This document shows, piece by piece, positions 1 to 9,498 of a DNA stretch of 64,000 nucleotides (the first letter of the stretch is position 1; the number at the start of each line of letters is the position of its first letter). Origin of the DNA: Porphyromonadaceae bacterium UBA7042 (GTDB taxonomy: Bacteria; Bacteroidota; Bacteroidia; Bacteroidales; Muribaculaceae); contig DLAR01000031.1 of the NCBI GenBank assembly GCA_002494015.1, positions 1-64,000 on the forward strand. The letters run 5' to 3'. Made by a program: the position numbers and the translations under genes. A model generated the notes under the pieces. That model saw nothing but the letters and a program-made list of their open reading frames with translations. It was not told the origin of the DNA and made no database searches.

Positions 1-1
1 G

Positions 2-43
2 TTTTATCGGACAGCAATAAAAAACATCACATTTCACCAATGA
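2..43 (+). other. possible tail of an upstream gene, cut by the window
   Basis: A frame open from base 2 to a TGA at 41-43 ends inside the ATG of the next gene, an ATGA-type overlap like others in this window. In comparable loci an ECF sigma factor gene lies directly upstream of the anti-sigma gene, so this could be its last 13 codons. The stretch is too short to recognise. Confidence 0.2.
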
Positions 44-522
44 AAGAAACCGAAAAAAACTCCAAAATAGAGGAAAGCATTGACTTTGTAACCTTGTATT
101 ACTGTAAAGGAGCGTTTGACCCTGACCGGGCCCTGCGAATGATACGTTTCCTGCCTCCTGTACCGTGGTGGAGACGGCGCGGGGTTGTGGCTGCCGCAAT
201 CGGTGGCGCGCTTGTCGCCTCGGCTGCCGTGTTTACCTATATTGTGCCTGAGCGTGAAGGTGTTGACAAAGTTCCGACCGAGCAGGTGGGCATGCCTGCT
301 GCCGAATCACCCGCTCCTGTTATGGAAGTGAAGAAAATAGAGTTTGCCGACGCTCCGCTTGCCCGCGTGGTCGATGAAATCGAGAGTGTCTATAATGTCA
401 GGGTCACAAATGTTCCCGTCGAAGGGGATTACCGCCTTACACTGAGCTATGAGGGTACTGCTGAAGACCTTGTGGAGGCAATCAATGACCTGCTCGGAAC
501 CGGTCTTGCTGTAGAACGATGA
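40..522 (+). CDS. small FecR-like (DUF4974/STN-type) membrane protein, putative anti-sigma factor
   Basis: A 160-residue single-pass inner-membrane protein. Residues 1-47 are a short charged cytoplasmic part ending in WWRRR. Residues 48-69 are a hydrophobic Ala/Val/Gly membrane segment. Residues 98-160 resemble the DUF4974/secretin-N fold found at the C-terminus of Bacteroidetes FecR proteins. The periplasmic FecR domain that normally sits between them (the whole protein is usually about 300-380 residues) is missing. The stop overlaps the start of the TonB-dependent receptor by four bases (ATGA), so the two are translationally coupled. The receptor carries its own STN domain, so an outer-membrane-to-inner-membrane signal relay is the likely role. 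A sigma factor gene is expected just left of the window. The frame stays open to the window edge, so the start is not certain. Family call moderate, role inferred. Confidence 0.6.
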   Translation: MKETEKNSKIEESIDFVTLYYCKGAFDPDRALRMIRFLPPVPWWRRRGVVAAAIGGALVASAAVFTYIVPEREGVDKVPTEQVGMPAAESPAPVMEVKKIEFADAPLARVVDEIESVYNVRVTNVPVEGDYRLTLSYEGTAEDLVEAINDLLGTGLAVER

Positions 523-3161
523 AAAAGTTAGCTGTTTCAATCTGTGTGGCGTTGGCGGCATTTTCTGCCGGAGCGCAGAACGTGACCGTTGACGCTGTAA
601 ACCGTCCTGCCGCTAAAGTTTTTGCCGAATTGATGGAGCATAGTGGCAAGAATTTTGTCTATTCGGGTTCGCTTTTGCGCGGGATGCGCGTCACCGTCAA
701 GGCTGTTGACCGGCCTATTGCCGAGGTGCTCGACATGATGTTCCGGGGTACTGATATCCGCTATAAAGTCCGTGGCAACAATGTGATTCTTTCAAGGCGT
801 GAAAAGCCGGAACCCCGGCGCGTGACTGTCAACGGGTTTGTCCGCGAGGCCGGGAGCGGCGAGGCGCTGATAGGCGCGATTGTAACCGACTCTGCGAGCC
901 GCGCTGCCACCGTGGCCAATAACGGTGGTTTCTTCTCCATGACTCTCCCTGAGGGAACTACGGTGCTCACAGTTTCCTATCCCGGACTTGAGTCGTTTTC
1001 CACGGGCCGCATAAAACTGCATTCCCCGCTGACGCTCAACGTGGAGATGGGGGAGCCGTCCCACACTCTCGCCGAGGTGGTTGTCACTGCCGCCAAGAAC
1101 CGCTCGCTCGCCATGGAATCGTCGAATGTAGGGGTGGTCAATCTGTCTCGTGATGCAATAGCCTCCACCCCGACGATTTTCGGCGAAAGTGACATAATCA
1201 AGAGCCTGCAACATGAGCCCGGAGTCTCGGCAGGTGTCGAGGGACTGGCCGGAATGTATGTCCACGGCGGAGATTCTGACGAGAATCTATACATGCTTGA
1301 CAACATACCGTTGTATCAGGTCAACCATTTGGGCGGTTTGTTTTCGGCGTTCAATACCGAGGCTATCCGCAATGTCGATTTCTACAAGTCGGCTTTCCCT
1401 GCCAAGTATGACGGACGATTGTCTTCGTTCATGGATGTCCACACCCGTGACGGGTCTCTCGAAAGCCATCACGGCTCGTTCAGGCTGGGACTGACATCGG
1501 GCTCGTTCAACCTTGACGGCCCTATATGGAAAGGGCACACGAGCTATTCAATCGCCTTGCGCAGAACATGGTATGACCTCATTTCGATTCCCATCCTTGC
1601 GATGGTCAACCACGACAATCCCGATGAGAAAACCCGGGGGCGTTACTCGTTCATGGACTTGAATCTGAAAGTAAACCACCATTTTTCTCCGCGCAGCAGT
1701 GCCCATGTAATGTTTTACTATGGCGACGACTATCTGAAGTCGGGAAGCTCGTCAGATGTGAGTGTTAATCACGACGGGTGGTTTGACGACTCGACGACAC
1801 GCCTCCACTGGGGTAACCTCGTCTTTTCGGCAGGGTGGAAATATGTATTCTCACCGTCGATTTTCGGCGAAATCACCGGGGCATATACGCGTTACGGCTC
1901 GTCGATGTACTATAAGTATTACAGCGGAGAGCGTCGCGATGGGGAAATCGTCTCGTGGAGCGACGAGCGCATCGACAGCGACAACAACATCCATGACTGG
2001 ATTCTTCGGGCCGACTTTGACTGGCGTCCTGTTCCGGGACACACTGTCAACTTCGGTGCCGGATATACACGTCATTCTTTCCTCCCGGGCCGCTCGACAC
2101 GCTCAGTGAAAACCGACGACATGCTTGTTACTGCAACTGACAGCGTGTGGTCCTACCGCGCTGATGAGGCCAATGTCTATATAGGCGATGACTGGCGTCC
2201 CTGTGACCGCTGGCGCGTCAACATCGGTCTTCACGGGAGCCTGTTCAGCATAAACGGCTCGACCCATGCGGCTCTTTCTCCCCGCTGCGCCGCTCGGTAT
2301 ACAATCAATGACCGCTGGGCAGCAAAGGCTTCTTACAGCCGCACGTCGCAGTATGTCTACCAGCTTGCCCAAAGCGTGATTTCATTACCCACCGACCAGT
2401 GGATGCCGATTCTCCCCGGGCAGAAACCTCAGACAGCCGACAAGATTGCTGCCGGAGTCTATTATGCCCCTGACGAGCGGTGGACTATCTCGCTTGAAGG
2501 GTATTACAAGTGGATGCGCAACATCGTGGAGTATCGCGACGAGTATTATACCATTACCCCCGGCATGGGGTGGGCGGCGCGCATGACCGAGGGCCGAGGG
2601 TCGTCACGAGGACTTGATTTTAAGATTGAAAAGTCGGTGGGAAAGTTCACCGGTCACATTTCCTATTCGCTTATGTGGGCCGACAGGCAGTTCCCGGATA
2701 AGAATCATGGACGTCGTTTCCCCGCGCGGTTTGACAACCGACACAAAATCAACATTGCCCTGAACTGGAAAATCAGTAAAAAGTGGGAGATGGGGGCGGC
2801 TTGGACAGGAATGAGCGGAAACCGCATCACGCTCCCCACCCAGTGCTGGGAAGATCCCGGACTGGGACCTTGGGACTATGACATGGTTTATGCCACCGAC
2901 ATAAACAATTACCGACTCCCGTTCTATCACCGTCTCGATCTTAGTTTCACCCGTCACACAAAGCACGGGTTTTGGAACTTCAGCATCTACAACGCTTATT
3001 GTCATTTAAACACCATTAGTGTGTATCGTGATTATGACAGTAATGACTATCAATGGGTTACGCTTCCCGATGGAACCGCTATGCTATACAGTCGCCCCGT
3101 CTTTCAGAAAGTGGGCGTAATTCCTTTAATCCCGTCAATTTCCTACACATGGCTATTCTAA
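519..3161 (+). CDS. TonB-dependent receptor with N-terminal STN signalling domain
   Basis: An 880-residue outer-membrane receptor. A signal peptide (1-19) ends in SAGA. Residues about 23-95 form an STN (secretin/TonB N) domain, residues about 100-185 a carboxypeptidase-regulatory-like domain (GFVREAGSGEALIGAIV), then a plug containing the stretch YVHGGDSDENLYMLDNIPLY and a long beta-barrel ending in an aromatic residue (YTWLF). STN domains contact anti-sigma factors in transducing receptors, which fits the FecR-like gene overlapping its start. The DUF4249 lipoprotein gene begins inside the last 13 bases of this gene. The ligand is not evident. Siderophore, peptide or glycan are all possible. 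Confidence 0.88.
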   Translation: MKKLAVSICVALAAFSAGAQNVTVDAVNRPAAKVFAELMEHSGKNFVYSGSLLRGMRVTVKAVDRPIAEVLDMMFRGTDIRYKVRGNNVILSRREKPEPRRVTVNGFVREAGSGEALIGAIVTDSASRAATVANNGGFFSMTLPEGTTVLTVSYPGLESFSTGRIKLHSPLTLNVEMGEPSHTLAEVVVTAAKNRSLAMESSNVGVVNLSRDAIASTPTIFGESDIIKSLQHEPGVSAGVEGLAGMYVHGGDSDENLYMLDNIPLYQVNHLGGLFSAFNTEAIRNVDFYKSAFPAKYDGRLSSFMDVHTRDGSLESHHGSFRLGLTSGSFNLDGPIWKGHTSYSIALRRTWYDLISIPILAMVNHDNPDEKTRGRYSFMDLNLKVNHHFSPRSSAHVMFYYGDDYLKSGSSSDVSVNHDGWFDDSTTRLHWGNLVFSAGWKYVFSPSIFGEITGAYTRYGSSMYYKYYSGERRDGEIVSWSDERIDSDNNIHDWILRADFDWRPVPGHTVNFGAGYTRHSFLPGRSTRSVKTDDMLVTATDSVWSYRADEANVYIGDDWRPCDRWRVNIGLHGSLFSINGSTHAALSPRCAARYTINDRWAAKASYSRTSQYVYQLAQSVISLPTDQWMPILPGQKPQTADKIAAGVYYAPDERWTISLEGYYKWMRNIVEYRDEYYTITPGMGWAARMTEGRGSSRGLDFKIEKSVGKFTGHISYSLMWADRQFPDKNHGRRFPARFDNRHKINIALNWKISKKWEMGAAWTGMSGNRITLPTQCWEDPGLGPWDYDMVYATDINNYRLPFYHRLDLSFTRHTKHGFWNFSIYNAYCHLNTISVYRDYDSNDYQWVTLPDGTAMLYSRPVFQKVGVIPLIPSISYTWLF

Positions 3162-4183
3162 GAAAATATTTAGTGATACTCACAGTAGTGCTGGTTGTTA
3201 CCGGCTGCTATACCAACTTTGAACCTGACATCGAGAGCCGCCCGGTGCTGTGCATGAACTCGCTGCTGGTTCCGGGAGAACCTTTGACCGTCTCGCTGAC
3301 CCGGACATGGCGGTGGTCAGAAGGGGAGCCCGACTATAATCTCGACATTATCGTGCGCGATGCCGAGATTACCTACACCGTCAACGGCTCTCAATGCGGG
3401 ACACTGACTTTTGATAATAAAAAATACCGTGCCGACTATATCCCCGAGCCGGGTGACCATGTCGTGCTTTCGGCCCACAGCGACAAATATGGCGATGCTA
3501 CAGCCGAAGTCACCGTGCCGGTTGCCGTGGCTATCGACCGCGTTGAAACCGATGTGCTTGACATTACTGAATCAATCTCTGTTGATAGCGATACTCTTTG
3601 GGAAATAAAGGCCAATTTTAAGGTTTGGTTCACTGATCCGGGTGATCAAGAGAATTTCTATCTTTTCGGTTATGATTTTTACAACCCCAAGGGCATGACA
3701 GTGCCGATAAATCCCGATGACCCTTGGGGCAACCGTTACTATTGTTTCGGATTAGCCTACTGTTCAGCCCTCGATTATGAACAGGAACCGATTTTCGGGG
3801 AACACATAGGGGTGATAGAAACACTCTTTGGCGACAGCTATGGTTACTCGATGTTCAGCGACCGCACCATATCGGGGAAAAGCTACCCGCTCCGCATTTC
3901 GGCCCCGAGACTGAGTTACAAGCTGTTTGACCCTACCGATAATCCCGAGTTGCGCACCTCCTCGATCAATATGATTCTCTACAGCATCTCTAAAGGATAC
4001 TATCGTCATTTGCTCGGCTTGTGGGAGCGAAACGAGGGTATGGCCGGGTCAATAGGCGGGTCTGGACTGGGTGACGCAGTGTGGGATGTCAGCAATGTCT
4101 CGACCGGGGCTGGGGTGGTAGCCGCGCGGACAGCCGCCGTGTACCCTGTGCAGGTTTACCCGCTTGTTATTAGCAATCGTTGA
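3149..4183 (+). CDS. DUF4249 family lipoprotein
   Basis: The start is placed at the ATG at 3149, because the protein then opens with a lipoprotein signal peptide (MAILRKYLVILTVVLVVTGC). Longer readings run back into the receptor gene. About 344 residues, with a beta-rich exported body and the opening typical of DUF4249 (CYTNFEPDIESRPVLCMNSLL). DUF4249 lipoproteins regularly accompany TonB-dependent receptors with STN or carboxypeptidase-like domains in Bacteroidetes and probably act as surface partners, as SusD does for SusC. The 13-base overlap with the receptor argues for coupled expression. Function beyond that is unknown. Confidence 0.75.
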   Translation: MAILRKYLVILTVVLVVTGCYTNFEPDIESRPVLCMNSLLVPGEPLTVSLTRTWRWSEGEPDYNLDIIVRDAEITYTVNGSQCGTLTFDNKKYRADYIPEPGDHVVLSAHSDKYGDATAEVTVPVAVAIDRVETDVLDITESISVDSDTLWEIKANFKVWFTDPGDQENFYLFGYDFYNPKGMTVPINPDDPWGNRYYCFGLAYCSALDYEQEPIFGEHIGVIETLFGDSYGYSMFSDRTISGKSYPLRISAPRLSYKLFDPTDNPELRTSSINMILYSISKGYYRHLLGLWERNEGMAGSIGGSGLGDAVWDVSNVSTGAGVVAARTAAVYPVQVYPLVISNR

Positions 4184-4210
4184 CATTTAAATTTCTAAAA
4201 AAACAACGCA

Positions 4211-4771
4211 ATGAAATTTTTGAGATTTTTCTTTTTCGCAATTCTTTCCATCACGATGTCGGTTGCCCCGGCTCGAAATCCGCAACGCGGTTACCGGGGT
4301 TTCCTCGACATCTCTTACAGCCGCATGAATGCCGAGTTGTATGGATTTCTGTCATCAGTGTCAAATGACTGGGGTATTTCCACAGTCCACGGCTATCAGA
4401 TTAATCGGATGTTTTTTGCCGGGGTCGGAGCCGAAATAAATTCATGCAGTCCCGGTAATAATTTCTATGTGCCTGTTTTCGGAGATTTCCGTGCCGATTT
4501 TAAATTTGGGCGTTTTACCCCTTACGCCGACTTGCGCGTCGGATATGCGTTTGCCGACAATGGCGGTTTCCGTTTCTCCCCCTCGGTCGGCTACCGTTTC
4601 AATACCCGTCGGCGAGTGGGGTGGAATCTTTCTATCGGCTACACTTTCCAGCATGTGCAGGGGTCGTCGTTTCTGGTAGGGTCCTACTGGGATCCCACTC
4701 ATGTCGAGACCTACGTTATCGAACCTTACAACATGAACGGCTTTACCGTGCGTTTCGGTCTTGACTTCTGA
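4211..4771 (+). CDS. outer-membrane beta-barrel protein
   Basis: 186 residues with a signal peptide (1 to about 21, MKFLRFFFFAILSI) and alternating hydrophobic strands rich in Gly, Tyr and Phe (GYRGFLDISYSR, FTPYADLRVGYAFAD). It ends in FTVRFGLDF with a terminal Phe, as expected for a small barrel inserted by the Bam complex. It follows the DUF4249 gene by 27 bases and probably belongs to the same operon. Its 3' end overlaps the convergent sulfatase-fold gene by 29 bases. No specific family is recognised. Confidence 0.7.
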   Translation: MKFLRFFFFAILSITMSVAPARNPQRGYRGFLDISYSRMNAELYGFLSSVSNDWGISTVHGYQINRMFFAGVGAEINSCSPGNNFYVPVFGDFRADFKFGRFTPYADLRVGYAFADNGGFRFSPSVGYRFNTRRRVGWNLSIGYTFQHVQGSSFLVGSYWDPTHVETYVIEPYNMNGFTVRFGLDF

Positions 4772-6536
4772 GCATGTCGTGCGTTATGATGGCATCGCTT
4801 ATGCGACGGGCATCGAGGATGTTTTGTATTACAGCCGGGGGAATATCGGCCGTGTCTCCGAGTATTTCCCCGGTCATTGACGATACGGCCACCTCCGGGC
4901 GGCCTTCGGTCAGGATGTTCTGTCCCATACCTTTCCAGAAATAATCGCCGAGGCCGAGCATGGCGAGAAGGGTGGGGTACATGTCAATCTGCCCCATGAC
5001 TGCATCGCTGCGGCCCGGGACCGGGGAGTTCAACAGGATGAACGGTGTTAGCTGCCGAGGCGACACGATTCCTTGCGCGGCTTCTGACCGCAGTATCGAG
5101 GCGCGGTCTGAGGCCAGTCCCTCGTGGTCACCTGTTATGAGTATCATGGTGTCCTTGTAGTCGGGACGCGACTTGAAATATTCGACGAGGGTGGCAAGAC
5201 AGGAGTCGGTATAGTGGGCCATCGTGACATAATCGACCATCTTGTCGGGATAACGCGACCGGCCAATCATGAAGCCGGGGTCTTTCATGTCGTCGGGGAG
5301 CCTGAAAGGGTTGTGACCCGAATAAGTCACGAAAGTGAGCATGAACGGATGACCGTCGATACCCGCCCCGTCGCGTTTCAGCAATTCGACGCTCTGGCGC
5401 AGAAACGACCCGTCGCTCAGTTTGGCCGGATTCCCGACCACCTCGTCTATTTTCCATGCTCCGCGATGAATCAGCGAGTCATAACCCATCGAGCGCGAAA
5501 TGACCTCTTGATTCCATGTCACAGGTTTGTCGCATGTCAGGATTACGCTCCTCGCTCCCCTTTCTTCGCGCAACGCCTTGCACAGTGACGGATAGTCGGT
5601 TGCAGGATACTTCATACTGTAAACCGAGTTGAGCATCGGCAGTAGTCCCGATGTCAGGAGCAACTGGCAGTCAATCGAGCGGCCCGAAGCTACCTGAGTG
5701 AGCATGTTGGGGTAAAACAGCGTTGTCGAATCGGCGACAAGGCTGTTGATATAAGGTGTGATCTCCTTCCCGTCGATCCGTGTCTCCACAAGCCAGCTTT
5801 CAAACGACTCAAGCAGCACGACGACAAGATTCAGGCGTTGGCCGACCCCGTCGGGCAACGCCTCGAAGGAGCGCAGCGACTCCTTCGACTTGACCCACTG
5901 TGCAACGTTGCGCTCAGTTTCGGGAGTGAGGACTGCCGACGAGCTCATCGCGTTATAGGCAAGATGTCCCCCGACAGTGTAAATCGGCACGCCGCAGGTG
6001 CTGTAATAGCATGATTCGGCGAGTCGGTCATACTCGTTATAAAACCCACCGTAGGGCACCATCCCGAGAATTGCCGCGACCCCGGTGGCAATGGTGATTG
6101 CCGAATATTTCAGCCGTGACCAGTTCCACTGTTTTTTTGCCCGGACTGCGAGAATGGCGGTCAGAATCGTGATAAGGGGGAAGACGATGTCGGCCATCCG
6201 CAGCGAATCAATGACACTTGCGGTGAAATCGGCGAGATTTCCCGCGAGGAAGTAACTGTCAAGAGGAATAGCTGTCATATAGGTGCGGCAATACATCAGA
6301 TTGCTCACCAGCAGGCAGTCAATCAAGGACATAATTACAATCTGCACCCACACCTTTCTTGTCAATACAGCCGGTAGGGTCAGCAGCAATGCCGCAAAGA
6401 TGTTGAACAGATACAGATGCCAGTCGCTCATGGCGCGGAACGTTGTTCCGGCGCACCACACGACCACAAAGGCCATAAACGTGACAAACATCCCGGCAAG
6501 CAGTATCGCGGGACGGCATGATAGAAATTTTTTCAT
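4743..6536 (-). CDS. LtaS-like sulfatase-fold membrane enzyme (phosphoglycerol/phosphoethanolamine transferase type)
   Basis: About 597 residues. The N-terminal roughly 190 residues hold several membrane helices, followed by a periplasmic alkaline-phosphatase/sulfatase fold. Visible landmarks are LLESFESW (metal-binding Glu), ASGRSIDCQLLLTSG (nucleophile region with Ser where LtaS has Thr), TYSGHNPF and LITGDHEG (Asp and His metal ligands), and QIDMYPTLLAMLG. Members transfer phosphoglycerol or phosphoethanolamine to glycans or lipids at the cell surface. In Bacteroidales the substrate is usually undefined. The ATG at 6536 gives a four-base ATGA overlap with the transporter upstream, and the frame extends a further three codons to a TTG. 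Confidence 0.8.
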   Translation of the reverse strand: MKKFLSCRPAILLAGMFVTFMAFVVVWCAGTTFRAMSDWHLYLFNIFAALLLTLPAVLTRKVWVQIVIMSLIDCLLVSNLMYCRTYMTAIPLDSYFLAGNLADFTASVIDSLRMADIVFPLITILTAILAVRAKKQWNWSRLKYSAITIATGVAAILGMVPYGGFYNEYDRLAESCYYSTCGVPIYTVGGHLAYNAMSSSAVLTPETERNVAQWVKSKESLRSFEALPDGVGQRLNLVVVLLESFESWLVETRIDGKEITPYINSLVADSTTLFYPNMLTQVASGRSIDCQLLLTSGLLPMLNSVYSMKYPATDYPSLCKALREERGARSVILTCDKPVTWNQEVISRSMGYDSLIHRGAWKIDEVVGNPAKLSDGSFLRQSVELLKRDGAGIDGHPFMLTFVTYSGHNPFRLPDDMKDPGFMIGRSRYPDKMVDYVTMAHYTDSCLATLVEYFKSRPDYKDTMILITGDHEGLASDRASILRSEAAQGIVSPRQLTPFILLNSPVPGRSDAVMGQIDMYPTLLAMLGLGDYFWKGMGQNILTEGRPEVAVSSMTGEILGDTADIPPAVIQNILDARRISDAIITHDMLRSQDRNAR

Positions 6537-7471
6537 CGTTTCCAATTTCGTTTTAACCTGTTCATGACCGTTGACCTTATAAACGATGTCAGCGGGCGTG
6601 AGAGAATTATTATGGTGACTGACAGCAGGATGAGAATAATGCCGGAGATGCTGCGCGGGGTAAGTATTTCCCCGAAAAGCAGCACTCCGAAGGCAATTCC
6701 GGTTATCGGTTCGAGCGCGCCCATGACTGCCACCGGAACCGAGCCGATGTCATGAATCGCGACAGCCATCGCAAGCAGCGAGATAATCGTCGGGAATACC
6801 GCGATACCGATCACGCACGCCCACGGCAGCCATCCCTCGGGTACCCACTGCAGCTGTGCGCCGAAATCGAGTCTCACGAGAAACACGGGGGTGCCGAACA
6901 GCATCGAATAAAATGTCAGTGCCTCAGCCGACAGCGATTTTAGACGGCTCTTGTTGACGGCGACCATATAGATGGCGTAGGAGAGGCTCGACAGCATGAC
7001 CATTATGATGCCGGTGACGCTGACGTGGGTCCCCTCACCGGGGGAATACAGCAGCATTATGCCGCCGAGTGACATGGCAAGCGAAAGGATGGTCATGGCC
7101 GACAGCCGCTGACGGTAGACTGCCCACATTATAAGCGCGACCATCACGGGATAGACAAACAGCATTGTCGAGGCAATCCCCACATCCATGTGGTTGTAGC
7201 TCTCGTATAGGAGAAGCGACGACATGGCGAAAAGTACGCCCAACCCGAGCATCATCGGGAAATCCTTCAAAGACAGCATTATGTTTTTCCCGCGCCACAT
7301 CATGAACAACCCCATGAGCATCACCGCCACCATATAGCGGTAGAACAATACCGACGCGGCGTTCATCCCCGCCTCGTAGAGTGGCAGGGCAAACAATGGA
7401 TTGGTGCCGTAGCTGATGGCCGCTACCGCCGCCAGCATATATCCGCGGGTTTTCATAAGCTGTCTTTTCAT
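6533..7471 (-). CDS. EamA/DMT family transporter
   Basis: 312 residues with about ten predicted membrane helices in two homologous EamA halves. Typical features are AISYGTNPLFALPLYEAGM at the start of the first half and GALEPITGIAFGVLLFGEIL in the second, the classic drug/metabolite-transporter signature. It is probably an exporter of an amino acid or other small metabolite. The substrate cannot be read from sequence. It overlaps the sulfatase-fold gene by four bases, so the two are co-translated. A hairpin at 7476-7517 separates it from the GH97 gene upstream. Confidence 0.85.
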   Translation of the reverse strand: MKRQLMKTRGYMLAAVAAISYGTNPLFALPLYEAGMNAASVLFYRYMVAVMLMGLFMMWRGKNIMLSLKDFPMMLGLGVLFAMSSLLLYESYNHMDVGIASTMLFVYPVMVALIMWAVYRQRLSAMTILSLAMSLGGIMLLYSPGEGTHVSVTGIIMVMLSSLSYAIYMVAVNKSRLKSLSAEALTFYSMLFGTPVFLVRLDFGAQLQWVPEGWLPWACVIGIAVFPTIISLLAMAVAIHDIGSVPVAVMGALEPITGIAFGVLLFGEILTPRSISGIILILLSVTIIILSRPLTSFIRSTVMNRLKRNWKR

Positions 7472-7475
7472 AAAT

Positions 7476-7517
7476 CAGTGAAGATAACAGGGTGTTTCAA
7501 AACCGTTACCTTCACTG
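7476..7517. terminator. intercistronic hairpin between the GH97 and EamA genes
   Basis: Arms CAGTGAAGATAAC (7476-7488) and GTTACCTTCACTG (7505-7517) pair with one wobble across a 16-base loop. It lies between the GH97 stop and the transporter start on the minus strand. There is no T-tract after it on the minus strand, so it may be an attenuator or processing site rather than a full terminator. Confidence 0.4.
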
Positions 7518-7539
7518 TTAAAAAAATGTGATATTATAA

Positions 7540-9498
7540 TCAATAAATCACTGCGCCGCCGTCGGGCTGAAGGGTGATTTTAACCTTTGAGGGGTCTTTG
7601 ATTTTCAATTCCTTTTTCAGCGGTTCGCGTGTCTTGGGGTCATCGTTGATGATGGTGACAACGTCGCCCTTGCCATACATGGGGAGCGCGAGGGTCAGGG
7701 TCAGCGGCTCTTTGAGCGCGTTGGTCGCGCCGATGTACCACTTGTAGCCGTGACGGCGAGCAAGAACCACATATTTGCCGGGATAACCGTCGATAAATTT
7801 CGTTTCGTCCCATGTTGTCGGAACCTCCTTGAGGAATTCCATTGACACGACAGGCGCGCCACCCTCGGATTCGGGCAGGAGGTTTTCGGGGGTGATGGCA
7901 AAATTCTGTATAGGGTTTTGGAACAGGATGGTGGTTGCAAGCTCATGACCGTCGGTGGTAATGCGTTTGTTGCCGCCCTTGTTTCCCTTGTTGATGTTGC
8001 GGTTCATGAAACAGCCGCCGAACTCCATGCAGCCGATGGCGTTGCGGACAAACGGGTGCAGGGCCGTGTTGCGTGCCTCCTCGTTGCAGAAATGCTGGTC
8101 GAAGAACAGGTTCTCCGACGCAAGCACAGCCTCGGAACCCACATAGTTGGGGTACATCTTTTCCCATCCGCGCGGAATGGTGCAGCCGTGGAATATCACC
8201 ATCAGGCCGTTGTCGTCGGCATCGCTGAGTATGTCCTCGTAGAGACGCATTGTCTCTTGCTTGTCGCCGCCGAAGAAGTCAACCTTGATTCCTTTTACAC
8301 CGATTTTCTTCATCCAGCGCATGTAGTCCTTGCGGGTGATGGGGTTGTCCATAAGGTTGGTGGGGCCTTGGACGATGTCGTTCCAGTAGCCGCTGGAACT
8401 GTACCACAAGAACAGTTCCACTCCCTTGGAGCGGGCATACTCGACGAGCTTTTCAACACCCTCCTTGCCCATGTTGGTGTCCCACCAGTTGTCGACGAGC
8501 GCATAGGGGTAACCCATCTCGGCGGCGAGGTCGACAAACTTGCATAGGTCGTTATAGTTGATGGAGTTGTCCTGCCATACGATCCAGCTCCATGTGCCTT
8601 TGCCAAACTTGTAGTCGTTGGCCGTTTCAAAACGCGGCTCCACGTTGTCCCACGGCGCGGTGGTCTCGACAATCGGCGCGAGGTCAGACCCTACGGTCAG
8701 AGTGCGCCACGGGGTCGAGCCGGGAAGTGAGAATGCCGGTTCAACAGTGCCGTTGCCGTTGTTTTCCTCGGGCATCGGGAACTCTACCGTGTAGAGGCCG
8801 TCGCCTGTCATGTCGCTCAGCCGGCTGCCGCAGTAACGGCGGTCAACCCCGGTCTCGCTGACAAGCACCCACCCGTTGTCGCCCACATGAAACAGGGCCG
8901 GGAATGTGTAGCCGTAGCCGAATTTAGACTTGTCGGTCATCGCGCCGTCAAATGTATATTCTTCCTCATAGGATGGCTTGGTGCGTTTCCATCCCACCAT
9001 AGGGTCGCTCTGCGGGGTGATGAAAGTTGTGGTAAACGAGGGGAAATCAAATCCCGACGCTTCCTTCATGATGCGTATGCTGCCGGTGTCGCCCTGACGG
9101 GGAACGTTGTAACGGTAGGCGATGTCGTTGTCGCTTACGCGGAATTCGATTGACATTTCCTGCCCCTTGCTGTTTTTTAGAGTGATGTTTAAGGTGTTGG
9201 CTTTATACTCAACATTGGAAACCTTGCTGCGGTTGAGGGTGTAGGACGACGATGTTTTGTCATCGGCAGTTTTTGTCACAGTAAGACCCGAGGTAAAGTC
9301 GCCAATGTTGGAGTCAAATCCAAGCGGTGACGGGTCAAGCATAGTTTTTCCGTTGTAAGTTACTGAATAATATGGTTTCCCGCCGTCGAGGTCAAATGTC
9401 ACGACCAGTCGTCCGTCGGGACCGGCCACAGTCAGAGGCTCGGCGCCGCACAGGGCGGTAACGGCTGCCAGTGACAGGAAGGATAAAACTCTGCGCAT
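7540..9498 (-). CDS. glycoside hydrolase family 97, retaining (alpha-galactosidase-like) type
   Basis: 652 residues with an N-terminal export signal. Beta-sandwich (about 25-280), TIM barrel (about 290-560), then a C-terminal sandwich, as in GH97. The barrel contains YPYALVDNWWD, GVKGIKVDFFGGD (Asp407) and GSEAVLASENLFF (Glu462). From memory, the retaining alpha-galactosidase BtGH97b uses Asp415 and Glu470. Both residues here are shifted by exactly eight, which supports the retaining mechanism rather than the inverting alpha-glucosidase mechanism of SusB. It probably releases alpha-linked galactose from glycans in the periplasm. It has its own promoter at 9531-9561. No sugar-uptake genes adjoin it. 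Confidence 0.87.
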   Translation of the reverse strand: MRRVLSFLSLAAVTALCGAEPLTVAGPDGRLVVTFDLDGGKPYYSVTYNGKTMLDPSPLGFDSNIGDFTSGLTVTKTADDKTSSSYTLNRSKVSNVEYKANTLNITLKNSKGQEMSIEFRVSDNDIAYRYNVPRQGDTGSIRIMKEASGFDFPSFTTTFITPQSDPMVGWKRTKPSYEEEYTFDGAMTDKSKFGYGYTFPALFHVGDNGWVLVSETGVDRRYCGSRLSDMTGDGLYTVEFPMPEENNGNGTVEPAFSLPGSTPWRTLTVGSDLAPIVETTAPWDNVEPRFETANDYKFGKGTWSWIVWQDNSINYNDLCKFVDLAAEMGYPYALVDNWWDTNMGKEGVEKLVEYARSKGVELFLWYSSSGYWNDIVQGPTNLMDNPITRKDYMRWMKKIGVKGIKVDFFGGDKQETMRLYEDILSDADDNGLMVIFHGCTIPRGWEKMYPNYVGSEAVLASENLFFDQHFCNEEARNTALHPFVRNAIGCMEFGGCFMNRNINKGNKGGNKRITTDGHELATTILFQNPIQNFAITPENLLPESEGGAPVVSMEFLKEVPTTWDETKFIDGYPGKYVVLARRHGYKWYIGATNALKEPLTLTLALPMYGKGDVVTIINDDPKTREPLKKELKIKDPSKVKITLQPDGGAVIY

